Of a stretch of 64,000 bases of DNA, positions 8,338 through 16,643 are shown piece after piece. Source of the stretch: Streptomyces sp. V3I7 (GTDB taxonomy: Bacteria; Actinomycetota; Actinomycetes; Streptomycetales; Streptomycetaceae). Made by a program: the position numbers and the translations under genes. The number at the start of each line of letters is the position of its first letter. Position 1 is the first letter of the stretch. Under the pieces are notes generated by a model. The model was given only the letters and a program-made list of their open reading frames with translations. It was not told the origin of the DNA and did no database searches. The stretch lies in assembly GCF_030817495.1 (NCBI RefSeq), contig NZ_JAUSZK010000001.1:6100001-6164000 (forward strand), in the 5' to 3' direction.

Positions 8338-8899
8338 CCCCGACCCATTCAGCAGGCAACAGCGCACATAGGAGAAACCGGATGACCACCCAAACCGATC
8401 TCAGCCGGGACGACCTCGCGGTGCTCGGCCGGCACGACGGCGAGCAGCGCGGGTACTGGGACGCCAAGACGGCCGACGAGGTCAATCTGCTGCTCGGGGC
8501 CGAGGACGGGCTCTACCACCACCACTACGGCATCGGCGACTTCGACCCGGCCGTGCTGACCGCCGCGCCTCAGGAGCGCGAGGAGCGCATTCTGCGGGAG
8601 CTGCACCGTATGGAGACCGCCCAAGTCGGGCTGATCCTGGACGAGTTGAGCGATCTCCCGGCCGGTGCGCGGGGCATGGACGCCGGTTCGGGGCGCGGCG
8701 GTACGTCCTTCATGATCGCCGACCGGCTCGGGCACCGTATGGACGGCGTGAACTTCTGCGGCCACCACATCGCCTTCGCCGAGCGGGTCGCCAAGGAGCG
8801 CGGCTGGGACGACAAGGTCGGCTTCCACTTCGCCAACATGGTGCAGACGCCGTTCGCCGACGGCACGTTCGACTTCGTCGTCTCCAACGAGACCACCAT
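7541..8899 (+). repeat. Tandem 445-bp near-identical block shared by the two methyltransferase genes
   Basis: Bases 7541-7985 and 8455-8899 align without gaps at an offset of 914. By eye they are identical over the first 364 bases and differ at only two positions in total (7905/8819 and 7950/8864). Similarity falls sharply on both sides. This is the mark of recent duplication or gene conversion limited to the SAM-binding half. Confidence 0.95.
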
Positions 8900-9251
8900 G
8901 TGCGTCGACATCCACGACGCCTTCCGCGAGTTCGCCCGCGTGATCCGCCCCGGCGGCCGCTACGTGGCGATCACCTGGTGCCGCAACGACACCGTCGAGG
9001 ACCGCTCCGAGGCCTCGCGCGAGATCGACGAGCACTACCTGTGCGGGATGCACAAGCGCAGCACCTACTTCGAGGCGCTGGCCGCCAACGGCCTCGTCCC
9101 GTACCGGGTGACCCGGCACACCGAGGAGGCCCTCCCCTACTGGGAGCTGCGCGACCAGTCCCGGCTGCGCACGGGCGTCGAGGAGCCGTTCCTCAAGGGG
9201 TACCGCGAGAAGAGCATCGACTACCTGCTCATCGCCGCCGAACGCGTCTGA
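8382..9251 (+). CDS. SAM-dependent C-methyltransferase, geranyl-diphosphate methyltransferase family (copy 2)
   Basis: The 289-residue tandem paralogue has its own GGAG ribosome site before ATG 8382. Its N-terminal 30 residues and its C-terminal third differ from copy 1, while the central SAM-binding part is almost identical at DNA level. It keeps DGLYHHHYGIG, the glycine-rich SAM site and LPYWELRDQSRLRTG. It reads SNETTMCVDIHDAF where copy 1 and the archetype have a Tyr in place of the Cys, a position next to the active site in the family. The two enzymes may act in sequence or have different substrates (inference). Confidence 0.84.
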   Translation: MTTQTDLSRDDLAVLGRHDGEQRGYWDAKTADEVNLLLGAEDGLYHHHYGIGDFDPAVLTAAPQEREERILRELHRMETAQVGLILDELSDLPAGARGMDAGSGRGGTSFMIADRLGHRMDGVNFCGHHIAFAERVAKERGWDDKVGFHFANMVQTPFADGTFDFVVSNETTMCVDIHDAFREFARVIRPGGRYVAITWCRNDTVEDRSEASREIDEHYLCGMHKRSTYFEALAANGLVPYRVTRHTEEALPYWELRDQSRLRTGVEEPFLKGYREKSIDYLLIAAERV

Positions 9252-9321
9252 GCGGCAGCCGGCAGGGTCCGTACGACAGGCACCGCGAGGTCCGCCGGGA
9301 CCCGCGGTGCCTGTAGCCGTC

Positions 9322-11073
9322 TCAGGCGTGCGCCTTCCGCCCCTTGCGCAGGAAGTGCCGCAGGCGGGTCTCCGGCCAGGTGTTGATCACGTCGTCCTTG
9401 GTGAGCCAGCCGCGCTGGGCCGTGCCCACGCCGTAGCGCGTGTTGGCCAGATGGGGGACGGCGTGGGCGTCGCTGTCGACGGCGAACTTCACGCCGTGCC
9501 GCCGGGCCCGCAGGATGTCCTCGTCGCGCAGGTCCAGCCGGTCGGGGTGGGCGTTGATCTCCAGGGCCGTGCCCGTGCGCGCGCACGCGGCGAAGATCTC
9601 GTCCAGGTCGGCGTCGAGCGGCGGCCGCTTGCCGAGGAGGCGGGTGGTGGGGTGGCCGATGATGTTGACGTACGGGTTCTCGCAGGCGCGCACGATCCGG
9701 CGGGTCAGCGCCTCGCGGCCCTGGTTGAAGTGCGAGTGCACCGAGGCCACGCACACGTCGAAGCCGGCCAGGAACTCCTCCGGCCAGTCGACGTCGCCGT
9801 CCGGGCCGATGTTCAGCTCCACGCCGTGCAGCAGCCGCAGGCCGCCTCCCCTGCCGCGCGTACGGAAGGTGCCGTCGAGCTCGCGGATCCGCTCGCGCTG
9901 GGCCAGGATCCGGTCCTCGGTCATCTGCTGCATGTACAGGTCCGGACCGTGATCGGTGATCGCGTAGTAGGCGTAGCCGCGCTCGGCGGCCGCCCGCGCC
10001 ATCTCCTCCAGCGGCGCGAGCCCGTCGGTCAGGTCGGTGTGCGTGTGCAGGTCGCCCCGGAGGTCCGACTCCACGACCAGGTCGGGCAGCTCGCCCCGCA
10101 GGCCGGCCTCGATCTCCCCGCGGTCCTCCCGCAGCGGCGGCGGGATCCAGGGCAGCCCGAGCCGGGCGTAGACCTCCTCCTCGGTCTCGGAGACGATCTT
10201 CTCGCCGGTCTCGGCGTCGAACAGTCCGTACTCGGACAGCTTCAGCCCCTGGTGGACGGCCAGCTCGCGGGTGCGGATGTTGTGCGCCTTGGAGCCGGTG
10301 AAGTACTGCAGCGCCGCGCCCCAGGAATCCGGCGGGACGACCCGCAGATCGACGGACAGCCCCTTGACCGTGCGTACCGAGGTCTTCGACGGGCCGTGCG
10401 CGATGACCTCGCTGACGTACGGCAGCTCGGTGAAGGCCTTCATCAGCGGTTCCGAGTCCTCGGCGGCGACCAGGACGTCGATGTCGCCGATGGTCTCCCG
10501 CGCGCGGCGCAGCGATCCGGCGTAGGCGCAGCGCAGACAGCCGGGCACGCGGGACAGCGTGGCGACGATGTCGTCGGCGACATCGGTGGCCACGTCCAGC
10601 AGGACCCGGTCGCCGGAGGACTGGAGGAGTTCGACGCCGTGGAGGATGTTCTCCTCGGTTCTGGGCCCGAAGCCCTTCAGATCGCGCAGTTTCTCGGCGT
10701 GGATCGCGTCGACCAGTTCGTCCACGGAGGAGATGCCGAGCTCCTCGTACACGGTCAGTGCCTTCTTCGGGCCGAGCGTGGGGATGGCCGTGAGCCGCCG
10801 GACACCGGCCGGGATCCGCGCGCGCAGCTCGTCGACCGCGCAGACGCTGCCGGTGCGGAAGTACTCGGTGACCTTGTCCGCGATCGACCTGCCGACCCCG
10901 GGGATCTCCCGCAGCCCCTTGGCGTCGAGCGTGGAGACGTCGGCGTGGTAGCCGCCGATCGCGCGGGCGGCCTTCTCGTAGACGCGCGCCTTGAACGCGT
11001 CACCGCCGGTGATCGAGATCAGGTCCGCGTACTCCTGGAACAGCGCCGCGACCTCGTCGTTGGAACGGGCCAT
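9322..11073 (-). CDS. polX: DNA polymerase/3'-5' exonuclease PolX (family X polymerase with PHP domain)
   Basis: The 583-residue protein has an N-terminal helix-hairpin-helix region (LREIPGVGRSIADKV, then IPTLGPKKAL), a polymerase-beta-type nucleotidyltransferase core with GSLRRARETIGDIDVLV (catalytic aspartates), and a C-terminal PHP phosphoesterase domain with GDLHTHTDLTDG, AITDHGPDL and IIGHPTTRLLG. It should fill short gaps in base-excision repair and trim 3' ends. ATG 11073 (MARSNDEV) matches the family start better than 11106. Its long opposite-strand ORF is a shadow. It follows the ABC operon in the same direction, with a 60-base gap. Confidence 0.93.
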   Translation of the reverse strand: MARSNDEVAALFQEYADLISITGGDAFKARVYEKAARAIGGYHADVSTLDAKGLREIPGVGRSIADKVTEYFRTGSVCAVDELRARIPAGVRRLTAIPTLGPKKALTVYEELGISSVDELVDAIHAEKLRDLKGFGPRTEENILHGVELLQSSGDRVLLDVATDVADDIVATLSRVPGCLRCAYAGSLRRARETIGDIDVLVAAEDSEPLMKAFTELPYVSEVIAHGPSKTSVRTVKGLSVDLRVVPPDSWGAALQYFTGSKAHNIRTRELAVHQGLKLSEYGLFDAETGEKIVSETEEEVYARLGLPWIPPPLREDRGEIEAGLRGELPDLVVESDLRGDLHTHTDLTDGLAPLEEMARAAAERGYAYYAITDHGPDLYMQQMTEDRILAQRERIRELDGTFRTRGRGGGLRLLHGVELNIGPDGDVDWPEEFLAGFDVCVASVHSHFNQGREALTRRIVRACENPYVNIIGHPTTRLLGKRPPLDADLDEIFAACARTGTALEINAHPDRLDLRDEDILRARRHGVKFAVDSDAHAVPHLANTRYGVGTAQRGWLTKDDVINTWPETRLRHFLRKGRKAHA

Positions 11074-11133
11074 GCCCGCCGAGTAGGCAGGGAACGCCGC
11101 GTTCAACCCTCCCCGGGGGCGACGGCGTACCCG

Positions 11134-12003
11134 CTACTTCAGGCCGCTGAGCATGACACCGCGGATGTAGTACTTCTGCAGCAGCAGGAAGAGGACCAGG
11201 ACCGGCAGGACGCTCAGGACGAGGCCGGCCATGACGATGGGCATCGTGCGGGTCGGGTCGACGTAGTCCTGGAGCAGCTGGATGCCGACGGGCAGCGTCA
11301 TGACGTCCGGGTTGGCGGTCGAGACGAGCAGCGCCCAGATGTACTCGTTCCAGGCACTGACGAAGGTCAGCAGCCCGAGCGTCACCAGGACCGGCTTGGT
11401 CTGGGGGACGACGATCCGCCACCACACGGCGAACTCGCCGGCGCCGTCGATGCGCGCGGCCTCCAGCACCTCGTCCGGCAGCGAGACCAGGAACTGGCGC
11501 ATCAGGAAGATCCCGAAGCCGTTGACGAGGAACGGCATGGCCAGCGCCAGGATGCTGACGGTCAGGCCCGCGCCGCCGCGCCCCAGCAGGTCGTTGCCGC
11601 CCGCCAGCGGCCAGTGCACCAGGATCAGGAAGTGCGGGATGAAGAACAGGAACGGCGGGAACATCATCGTCGACAGCACCAGCCGGAAGACGAAGTCCCG
11701 GCCGGGGAAACGGAGTTTGGCGAGCGCGTAGCCCGCGAGCGACGAGGTGAGCAGCACCGAGCCGGTGATCACGGCGGTCGCGACGACGCTGTTGCGGAAG
11801 AGGACCGGCAGGTCCAACTGGTCGATCGCCGCCCGGTAGTTGGACAGGTCGAACGCCTTGGGCAGGAAGCGGTACGGCAGCGTGCCGGCCTCGCCGGGGC
11901 CCTTGAAGGACGTCATCACCATGTCGAGGAACGGCACCACCGTGAGCACGGCGCCGGTCACGACCACCAGGTACGACAGCCACGGGAAACGGCGGCGGAT
12001 CAT
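11134..12003 (-). CDS. Carbohydrate ABC transporter permease, MalG/AraQ type
   Basis: The 289-residue membrane protein has about six transmembrane helices, beginning WLSYLVVVTGAVLTVVPFL. It has the permease EAA loop as EAARIDGAGEFAVWWRIVVPQTKP, the contact to the ATPase. The start at 12003 has a strong GGGAGGGG. It pairs with the permease directly upstream. No ATPase gene is in the operon; actinobacteria commonly use a shared MsiK ATPase for such importers, so its absence is expected. The tail VMLSGLK is typical of MalG-like subunits. Confidence 0.92.
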   Translation of the reverse strand: MIRRRFPWLSYLVVVTGAVLTVVPFLDMVMTSFKGPGEAGTLPYRFLPKAFDLSNYRAAIDQLDLPVLFRNSVVATAVITGSVLLTSSLAGYALAKLRFPGRDFVFRLVLSTMMFPPFLFFIPHFLILVHWPLAGGNDLLGRGGAGLTVSILALAMPFLVNGFGIFLMRQFLVSLPDEVLEAARIDGAGEFAVWWRIVVPQTKPVLVTLGLLTFVSAWNEYIWALLVSTANPDVMTLPVGIQLLQDYVDPTRTMPIVMAGLVLSVLPVLVLFLLLQKYYIRGVMLSGLK

Positions 12004-12022
12004 GCGTCCCCTCCCTTCGGGT

Positions 12023-12985
12023 TCATGCGTCCTCCCCCTTGCGCCGGAAGATCCACAACTGCGCCAGGGTGACCACGAGGACCACCACGAACAGCACGAA
12101 GGCGGCGGCGCTCGCCGTGCCCCAGTCACCGTGGCTGAAGGCCTGCCAGTACATCTCCAGCGCGGCCACGTTGGTCGCGTCGCCCGGGCCGCCCCTGGTC
12201 ATCACGATGATCAGCGCGAACGACTGCAGGCCGGTGAGGAACTGGGTGACGCACACGAACAGCAGGGACGGCCGCAGCAGCGGCAGCGTGATCCGCCAGA
12301 AGACGGTGACGGGCCCCGCGCCGTCGAGCGCGGCGGCCTCGTAGTACGACTCGGGGATGGACTTCAGCCCGGCGGTGAGGATGAGGATCGCCGAGCCGAG
12401 CGAGGCCCACGCCTGCACGACCACGACCGAGGGCAGCGCGGTGTCCGGGTCCTGGAGGAACGCCACCGAGCCGAGCCCGAGCGTGTTGAGGACGCCGTTG
12501 ACCAGGCCGCCCGGCTCGTACATGTACTTCCACACGTTGCCGACGGCGACGACGGTCGTCACGATCGGCAGGAAGTACAGGGTCCGCCACAGCCCCTGGA
12601 ACCGCAGCCTGTCGATGCAGTTGGCGACGAGCACCGAGCCTGAGAGCGCGAGAGCCACGGTGCCCACGGCGAACAGCAGCGTGTTGGTGAGGATCGGCGT
12701 GAGGAACGTCGACCCGTCCGCGAACAGGCTCGCGAAGTTGTCCAGGCCCACCGGATCGATGTCGGCGAGGTCGAACCCGGCCCAGCGGGACATCGACAGC
12801 AGCAGCGCGAAGCCGAGCGGCAGGACCAGGAAGACCGCGAAGAACAGCAGCGTCGGCGCCAGGAAGAGATAGGCGACGCCGACCTGGCGGCGACGGGCCC
12901 GGCCGCGGACGTCGACGGCCGCCCCGGCGGACCGCGCGCCGTGCGCCGCCCGCCCGGTCGTGTCCGGCGCCAGAGCGTTCACCAT
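12023..12985 (-). CDS. Carbohydrate ABC transporter permease, MalF/UgpA type
   Basis: The 320-residue membrane protein has a cytoplasmic N-terminus rich in Arg and then VGVAYLFLAPTLLFFAVFLVLP, followed by further helices. Its EAA loop reads YYEAAALDGAGPVTVFWRITLP. ATG 12985 lies inside the end of the upstream binding-protein gene (7-base overlap) and has AGGAGGT nine bases upstream, so expression is coupled. With the next gene it forms a heterodimeric import channel in the cell membrane. Confidence 0.92.
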   Translation of the reverse strand: MVNALAPDTTGRAAHGARSAGAAVDVRGRARRRQVGVAYLFLAPTLLFFAVFLVLPLGFALLLSMSRWAGFDLADIDPVGLDNFASLFADGSTFLTPILTNTLLFAVGTVALALSGSVLVANCIDRLRFQGLWRTLYFLPIVTTVVAVGNVWKYMYEPGGLVNGVLNTLGLGSVAFLQDPDTALPSVVVVQAWASLGSAILILTAGLKSIPESYYEAAALDGAGPVTVFWRITLPLLRPSLLFVCVTQFLTGLQSFALIIVMTRGGPGDATNVAALEMYWQAFSHGDWGTASAAAFVLFVVVLVVTLAQLWIFRRKGEDA

Positions 12986-14322
12986 GAGCGCGACACCTCC
13001 TGATCGACCTGACGGCGCGTGACGCGCAGCGCCTCGTCCACCGACCGCTGACCGGTCCACAGCGCCTCGATGTTCTTGCGCAGCAGCGACTTGGCCTGCT
13101 GCGCGCCCGGCACGTTCGGCTCCGGCACCGCGTACGCCAGCGCGTCCAGGAACGGGCGCAGATTCGGATCCCCGCGATTTCCCAGCAGCGTCAGCATGTC
13201 GTCGGCGCGGCCGGTCAGCGAGCCGACCGACACCTGGAGCGAACTCATCCGGGTCGCCGTCGCACCCTTCCCGGCGTCCTTCACCGGCACCTTCTCGGTG
13301 TTGAGCCAGCGCAGGAACTCCCAGGCCTCGCGCGGGTGTCTGCTGGCCGCGTTGACCCCCAGCATGAAGCCGGTCGCGAGCGTGGCGCGCTTGCCGTCCG
13401 CCTCGGGCAGCGGCACCGGCGCGACGCCGACCTCGCGGTAGTCCTTGCCCATCACGGGCTTCAGACTCCCCGTCCACCAGCCTGCGTTGATCACCATGGC
13501 CACCTGCCCGGACGGGAACGCCTTGTAGACGTTGACGCCGGGCGCGCTCGCCCCTCGCGCGACCAGGCGGTGCTCCAGGTCGAACACGGACCGGCCGACG
13601 GGGGAGTCGATGGCGGTGGTCCTGCCGTCCGCGGAGACGAAGCTGCCGCCGGCGGCGTTGAGCAGTGCGAGCGTCTGGCCGACGGTGCTCGCGTCGTCGT
13701 ACGTCGACAGGCCGAACCCCTGGACCAGCGTGTTGCCGTACCGGTCCCGCTTCGCGGTGCGGTACGCCGCCTGCTCCAGCTCCCGCCAGGTGCGCGGCGG
13801 GCCGTCGATCCCGGCCTCGCGCAGCAGGCGCTTGTTGTAGTAGAGGGCGTACGTCTGGGCCTCGGTTGGATAGCCGTAGACCCTGCCGCCGACCGAAGCG
13901 GCGCCGACCGCGGCCTCGCTGTAGCCGCGCGCGATCTCCTCGGCGTACTTGCGAGGGGCGGGCCGCAGGACGCCGGCCTGGACGAGCTGGCCGTTCCACA
14001 GGCAGTACGGCTGGAGGATGTCGGCGCCCTGTCCCGCCGCCTGCCGGACCATGAACGTGGTCAGCAGCTGGCTGAACTCGACGGCCTTCATTTGCACCTT
14101 GACCCGGTCGTGCCTGGCGTTCCACTCGTCGACGGGGCCGCGCAGGGCCTCCTTGAGCTCGCCGCTCGCGTAGTGCGTGAGCAGGGTGAGGACGATGGGG
14201 TCCCCGGGGCGCCCGGTGCCCTGGTGCGGGGCGGCGCACGCGGAGGCGAGCAGCGTCGAGGGGAGCGCCAGCGCGAAGTGACGGCGGCTCAGTCCGCCGG
14301 AGCGGCGGCGGGCGGGCCTCAT
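12979..14322 (-). CDS. Extracellular sugar-binding lipoprotein of the ABC importer (Tat-type signal)
   Basis: The 447-residue protein starts with a twin-arginine signal SRRHFALALPSTLLASAC, the cysteine being the likely lipidation site, although alanine at -3 is not the standard lipobox. The mature part reads as a cluster-1 solute-binding protein: DPIVLTLLTHYASGELKEAL, GGRVYGYPTEAQTYALYYNK and a C-terminal VDQEVSRSW. It should capture an oligosaccharide or muropeptide outside the cell. It overlaps the GNAT gene upstream (ATGA) and the permease downstream, so all are one transcript. The ligand is inferred only from the NamZ neighbour. Confidence 0.9.
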   Translation of the reverse strand: MRPARRRSGGLSRRHFALALPSTLLASACAAPHQGTGRPGDPIVLTLLTHYASGELKEALRGPVDEWNARHDRVKVQMKAVEFSQLLTTFMVRQAAGQGADILQPYCLWNGQLVQAGVLRPAPRKYAEEIARGYSEAAVGAASVGGRVYGYPTEAQTYALYYNKRLLREAGIDGPPRTWRELEQAAYRTAKRDRYGNTLVQGFGLSTYDDASTVGQTLALLNAAGGSFVSADGRTTAIDSPVGRSVFDLEHRLVARGASAPGVNVYKAFPSGQVAMVINAGWWTGSLKPVMGKDYREVGVAPVPLPEADGKRATLATGFMLGVNAASRHPREAWEFLRWLNTEKVPVKDAGKGATATRMSSLQVSVGSLTGRADDMLTLLGNRGDPNLRPFLDALAYAVPEPNVPGAQQAKSLLRKNIEALWTGQRSVDEALRVTRRQVDQEVSRSW

Positions 14323-15302
14323 CGGGCGGCCTCCCGGCGCAGCACCCGGAACACCCGGGTCGTGGTGAACCCGGCCTTGCGGTACAGGTGCCCGGCCGGG
14401 GACTGCTCACCGGTCCACAGGAACCACGCCGAGTGCGCGCCGCGCGCCCGCATCCGCTCCAGGACCAGATGGAGCAGCACCTTGCCGAGCCCGGTGCCGC
14501 GCATCTCCTCCAGCACCCCGAACGGCCCGAACCGCTCGTCCACCGCCTCGTACGCCCCGTGCATCGCCCAGCCCACCAGGCGGCCCGACGGGTCCCGGGC
14601 GACGACGATCCGGTCGAGCGGCGTGCCCGCGGCCAGGCACTCCCGGATGGCGCGCGCCCAGTCCGGCGTGAAGTGCCTCCCGGCGAGCGCGACCAGGTCC
14701 ACCAGGTCGTCGTCGGACGGGGTGGTGAACCGCCAACCGCGCGCGGTCAGTTCGTCCAGCCGGAGCGCGACGTCCTCCGGGAAGCGGTAGCCGACCAGCC
14801 CCCGGTCCATCGCCGCCGCCTCGTACAGCGTGCGGAAACCCAGGGACTGAAGGAGCCCGGCGGCTTCCGGGTACGCCTCGGCGTCCAGGCCCGGGACGAC
14901 GTAGTTCGGGGTGTACGAGGCGAAGTCCACGCGGGTGCGGCCGTGGCCGTGGAGCCAGTCGAGGGCGTCGGTCAGCAGCCGGCGGCCGAGGCCGTGCCCG
15001 CGGGCCGCCGGATCGACGAAGAAGAACGGGATCCAGCCCTGCTCCGGCCCCAGGTCGGCGCCCGTCATCGCCGTCAGACGGCGCACCGCGTAGGCCGCGC
15101 CGACGACTCGTCCCCCCGCGACGGCGACCCGCAGCCCCTGCGGATCGAAGTTCGGGTCGAGCAGCACCAGGGTGCGGAAACGGTCCGGCGTGAGGGGATC
15201 GGCCGGTGCGCTGCGGCGCCACACCTCCACCAGCTGCGGTCCGTCACCCACGCGGAAACCACGGATCTCGGTCCGGGGCGGCGTTGACGTGCGATCGGTC
15301 AT
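14319..15302 (-). CDS. Tandem-domain GNAT N-acetyltransferase
   Basis: The 327-residue protein holds two GNAT folds. The first has FFFVDPAARGHGLGRRLL (near 93-110) and the second GVLEEMRGTGLGKVLLHLV (near 261-279); both contain the R/Q-x-x-G-x-G/A acetyl-CoA loop. It ends in the family-like LYRKAGFTTTRVFRVLRR. By context it may acetylate an amino sugar, such as de-N-acetylated muropeptide product, but that is inference. It overlaps the binding-protein gene by four bases and lies 51 bases after NamZ. Confidence 0.85.
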   Translation of the reverse strand: MTDRTSTPPRTEIRGFRVGDGPQLVEVWRRSAPADPLTPDRFRTLVLLDPNFDPQGLRVAVAGGRVVGAAYAVRRLTAMTGADLGPEQGWIPFFFVDPAARGHGLGRRLLTDALDWLHGHGRTRVDFASYTPNYVVPGLDAEAYPEAAGLLQSLGFRTLYEAAAMDRGLVGYRFPEDVALRLDELTARGWRFTTPSDDDLVDLVALAGRHFTPDWARAIRECLAAGTPLDRIVVARDPSGRLVGWAMHGAYEAVDERFGPFGVLEEMRGTGLGKVLLHLVLERMRARGAHSAWFLWTGEQSPAGHLYRKAGFTTTRVFRVLRREAAR

Positions 15303-15353
15303 CGGCGGGGGTGTCCTTCCGTACGCGGGGCGCGGATGGCTCTCAGGTGGCTC

Positions 15354-16559
15354 TCAGACATGGAGCAGCACGTCCTCGCCGGCCCACCGGCCGGGCGGTG
15401 CCGGCGGATCGCACAACGGCAGCGGGTCCTCGCCCGCGTCGACGGCGCGACGCAGCCGGTCGGACCCCCACAGCAGGTCGACGAAGTACCGGTGACCGGT
15501 CCCCTCCGCGCCGCCGTCCTCGGTGTGCCAGGCGAAGTCGCCCGGGTACAGCCGCCGCAGCGTGGCGAGCATGACGACGGCGGTGCGTACGGGAGCGAAC
15601 GCCGTGCGGTCGGTGACATGGAGCTGGACTCCGCGCAGGGCCCGTCCGGCGTGCTTGTGGAAGGCCGGGACGTACCGCAGCTCACGGAAACGCACGCCCG
15701 GCAGGGCGAGTTCGTCGAGCGCGGGCACGAGGCGCGCGTCGACGTACGGGGCGCCGACGATCTCGAAGGGCTGCGTGGTGCCACGGCCCTCCGAGAGGTT
15801 CGTCCCCTCGAACAGGCAGGTACCGGGATAGACGACGGCGGTGGCGGGCGTCGGCATGTTCGGCGAGGGCGCCACCCAGGGCAGCCCGGTCGCCTCGGCG
15901 TCCATGGCGCGCCGCCAGCCGACGGCTTCGATCACCGTCAAGTCGACGGACTCTCCCGCCAGTTCGGGCACCGCCGAGGCATTGAGGTACCGGGCGAACT
16001 CACCGCAGGTGAGACCGTGCCGGACGGGCATCGGGACGCGCCCGACGAAGCTGGACCACGCCGGGTCGAGCAGCGGGCCCTCGCTGACGAGCCCGCCGAG
16101 GGGGTTCGGCCGGTCGGCGACCACGAACCGTACGCCCGTCCGCGCCGCCGAGACCATCAGGTCGAACATGGTCCACACGTAGGTGTAGAACCTGGCCCCG
16201 ACGTCCTGGAGGTCGTACACCAGGGCGTCGACGCCGCTGTCGATCAGCAGTTTGTCGAGCCGCTCGCCGCTGCGACCGTAGGTGTCGTACACCGGCAGAC
16301 CGGTGGCGGTGTCCGTCCCGGCCGTCCGCGCGGCCTCGCCCTCACCGGCCTGGCCGGTCCCGTGCAGCCCGTGCTCGGGACTGAAGAGCGCGACCAGCCG
16401 CGCCCCGGCGTCGAGCAGCGCGGGCGCGGCGGGGCGCAGGTCGGGGAGGACGCCGGAGTGGTTGGTCACGAGCCCGAGCCGACCGGGCCCGGCGAGCCCG
16501 GGCGACGCGTGCAGTCGCGCGATCCCGGTCGTCACCGTGGCGCGGTCGTCCGTGCTCAT
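15354..16559 (-). CDS. namZ: NamZ-type exo-beta-N-acetylmuramidase (DUF1343)
   Basis: The 401-residue protein carries DUF1343 landmarks: LVTNHSGV (near 30), FSPEHGLHG (near 60), VYDLQDVGARFYTYVWTM (near 113-130), APSPNMPT and FEGTNLSEGRGTTQPFE. NamZ of Bacillus subtilis, the characterised member, removes terminal MurNAc from the non-reducing end of peptidoglycan fragments. Unlike the Bacillus enzyme no export signal is visible here, so it may act on imported fragments. The start MSTDDRATV at 16559 is preferred to 16622. It lies in an operon with a sugar importer, which supports a role in muropeptide recovery. Confidence 0.88.
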   Translation of the reverse strand: MSTDDRATVTTGIARLHASPGLAGPGRLGLVTNHSGVLPDLRPAAPALLDAGARLVALFSPEHGLHGTGQAGEGEAARTAGTDTATGLPVYDTYGRSGERLDKLLIDSGVDALVYDLQDVGARFYTYVWTMFDLMVSAARTGVRFVVADRPNPLGGLVSEGPLLDPAWSSFVGRVPMPVRHGLTCGEFARYLNASAVPELAGESVDLTVIEAVGWRRAMDAEATGLPWVAPSPNMPTPATAVVYPGTCLFEGTNLSEGRGTTQPFEIVGAPYVDARLVPALDELALPGVRFRELRYVPAFHKHAGRALRGVQLHVTDRTAFAPVRTAVVMLATLRRLYPGDFAWHTEDGGAEGTGHRYFVDLLWGSDRLRRAVDAGEDPLPLCDPPAPPGRWAGEDVLLHV

Positions 16560-16643
16560 CCTCTGCCCCCGTCGGCCTCTGCCGCGTATGTCTCGAAGCG
16601 ATTGCCCGAAATGTACTTGCATGGGTGGGAATCTGGCAATGGT

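Noticed and set aside
7474..9251. A 2-methylisoborneol biosynthesis locus
   Set aside because: The methyltransferases resemble GPPMT, but no terpene cyclase or cyclic-nucleotide-binding protein gene is next to them.
9307..12072. A 921-residue ORF on the plus strand opposite PolX and the permease
   Set aside because: It is antisense to well-supported genes. Its composition is typical of shadow frames in high-GC DNA, with no recognised domain.
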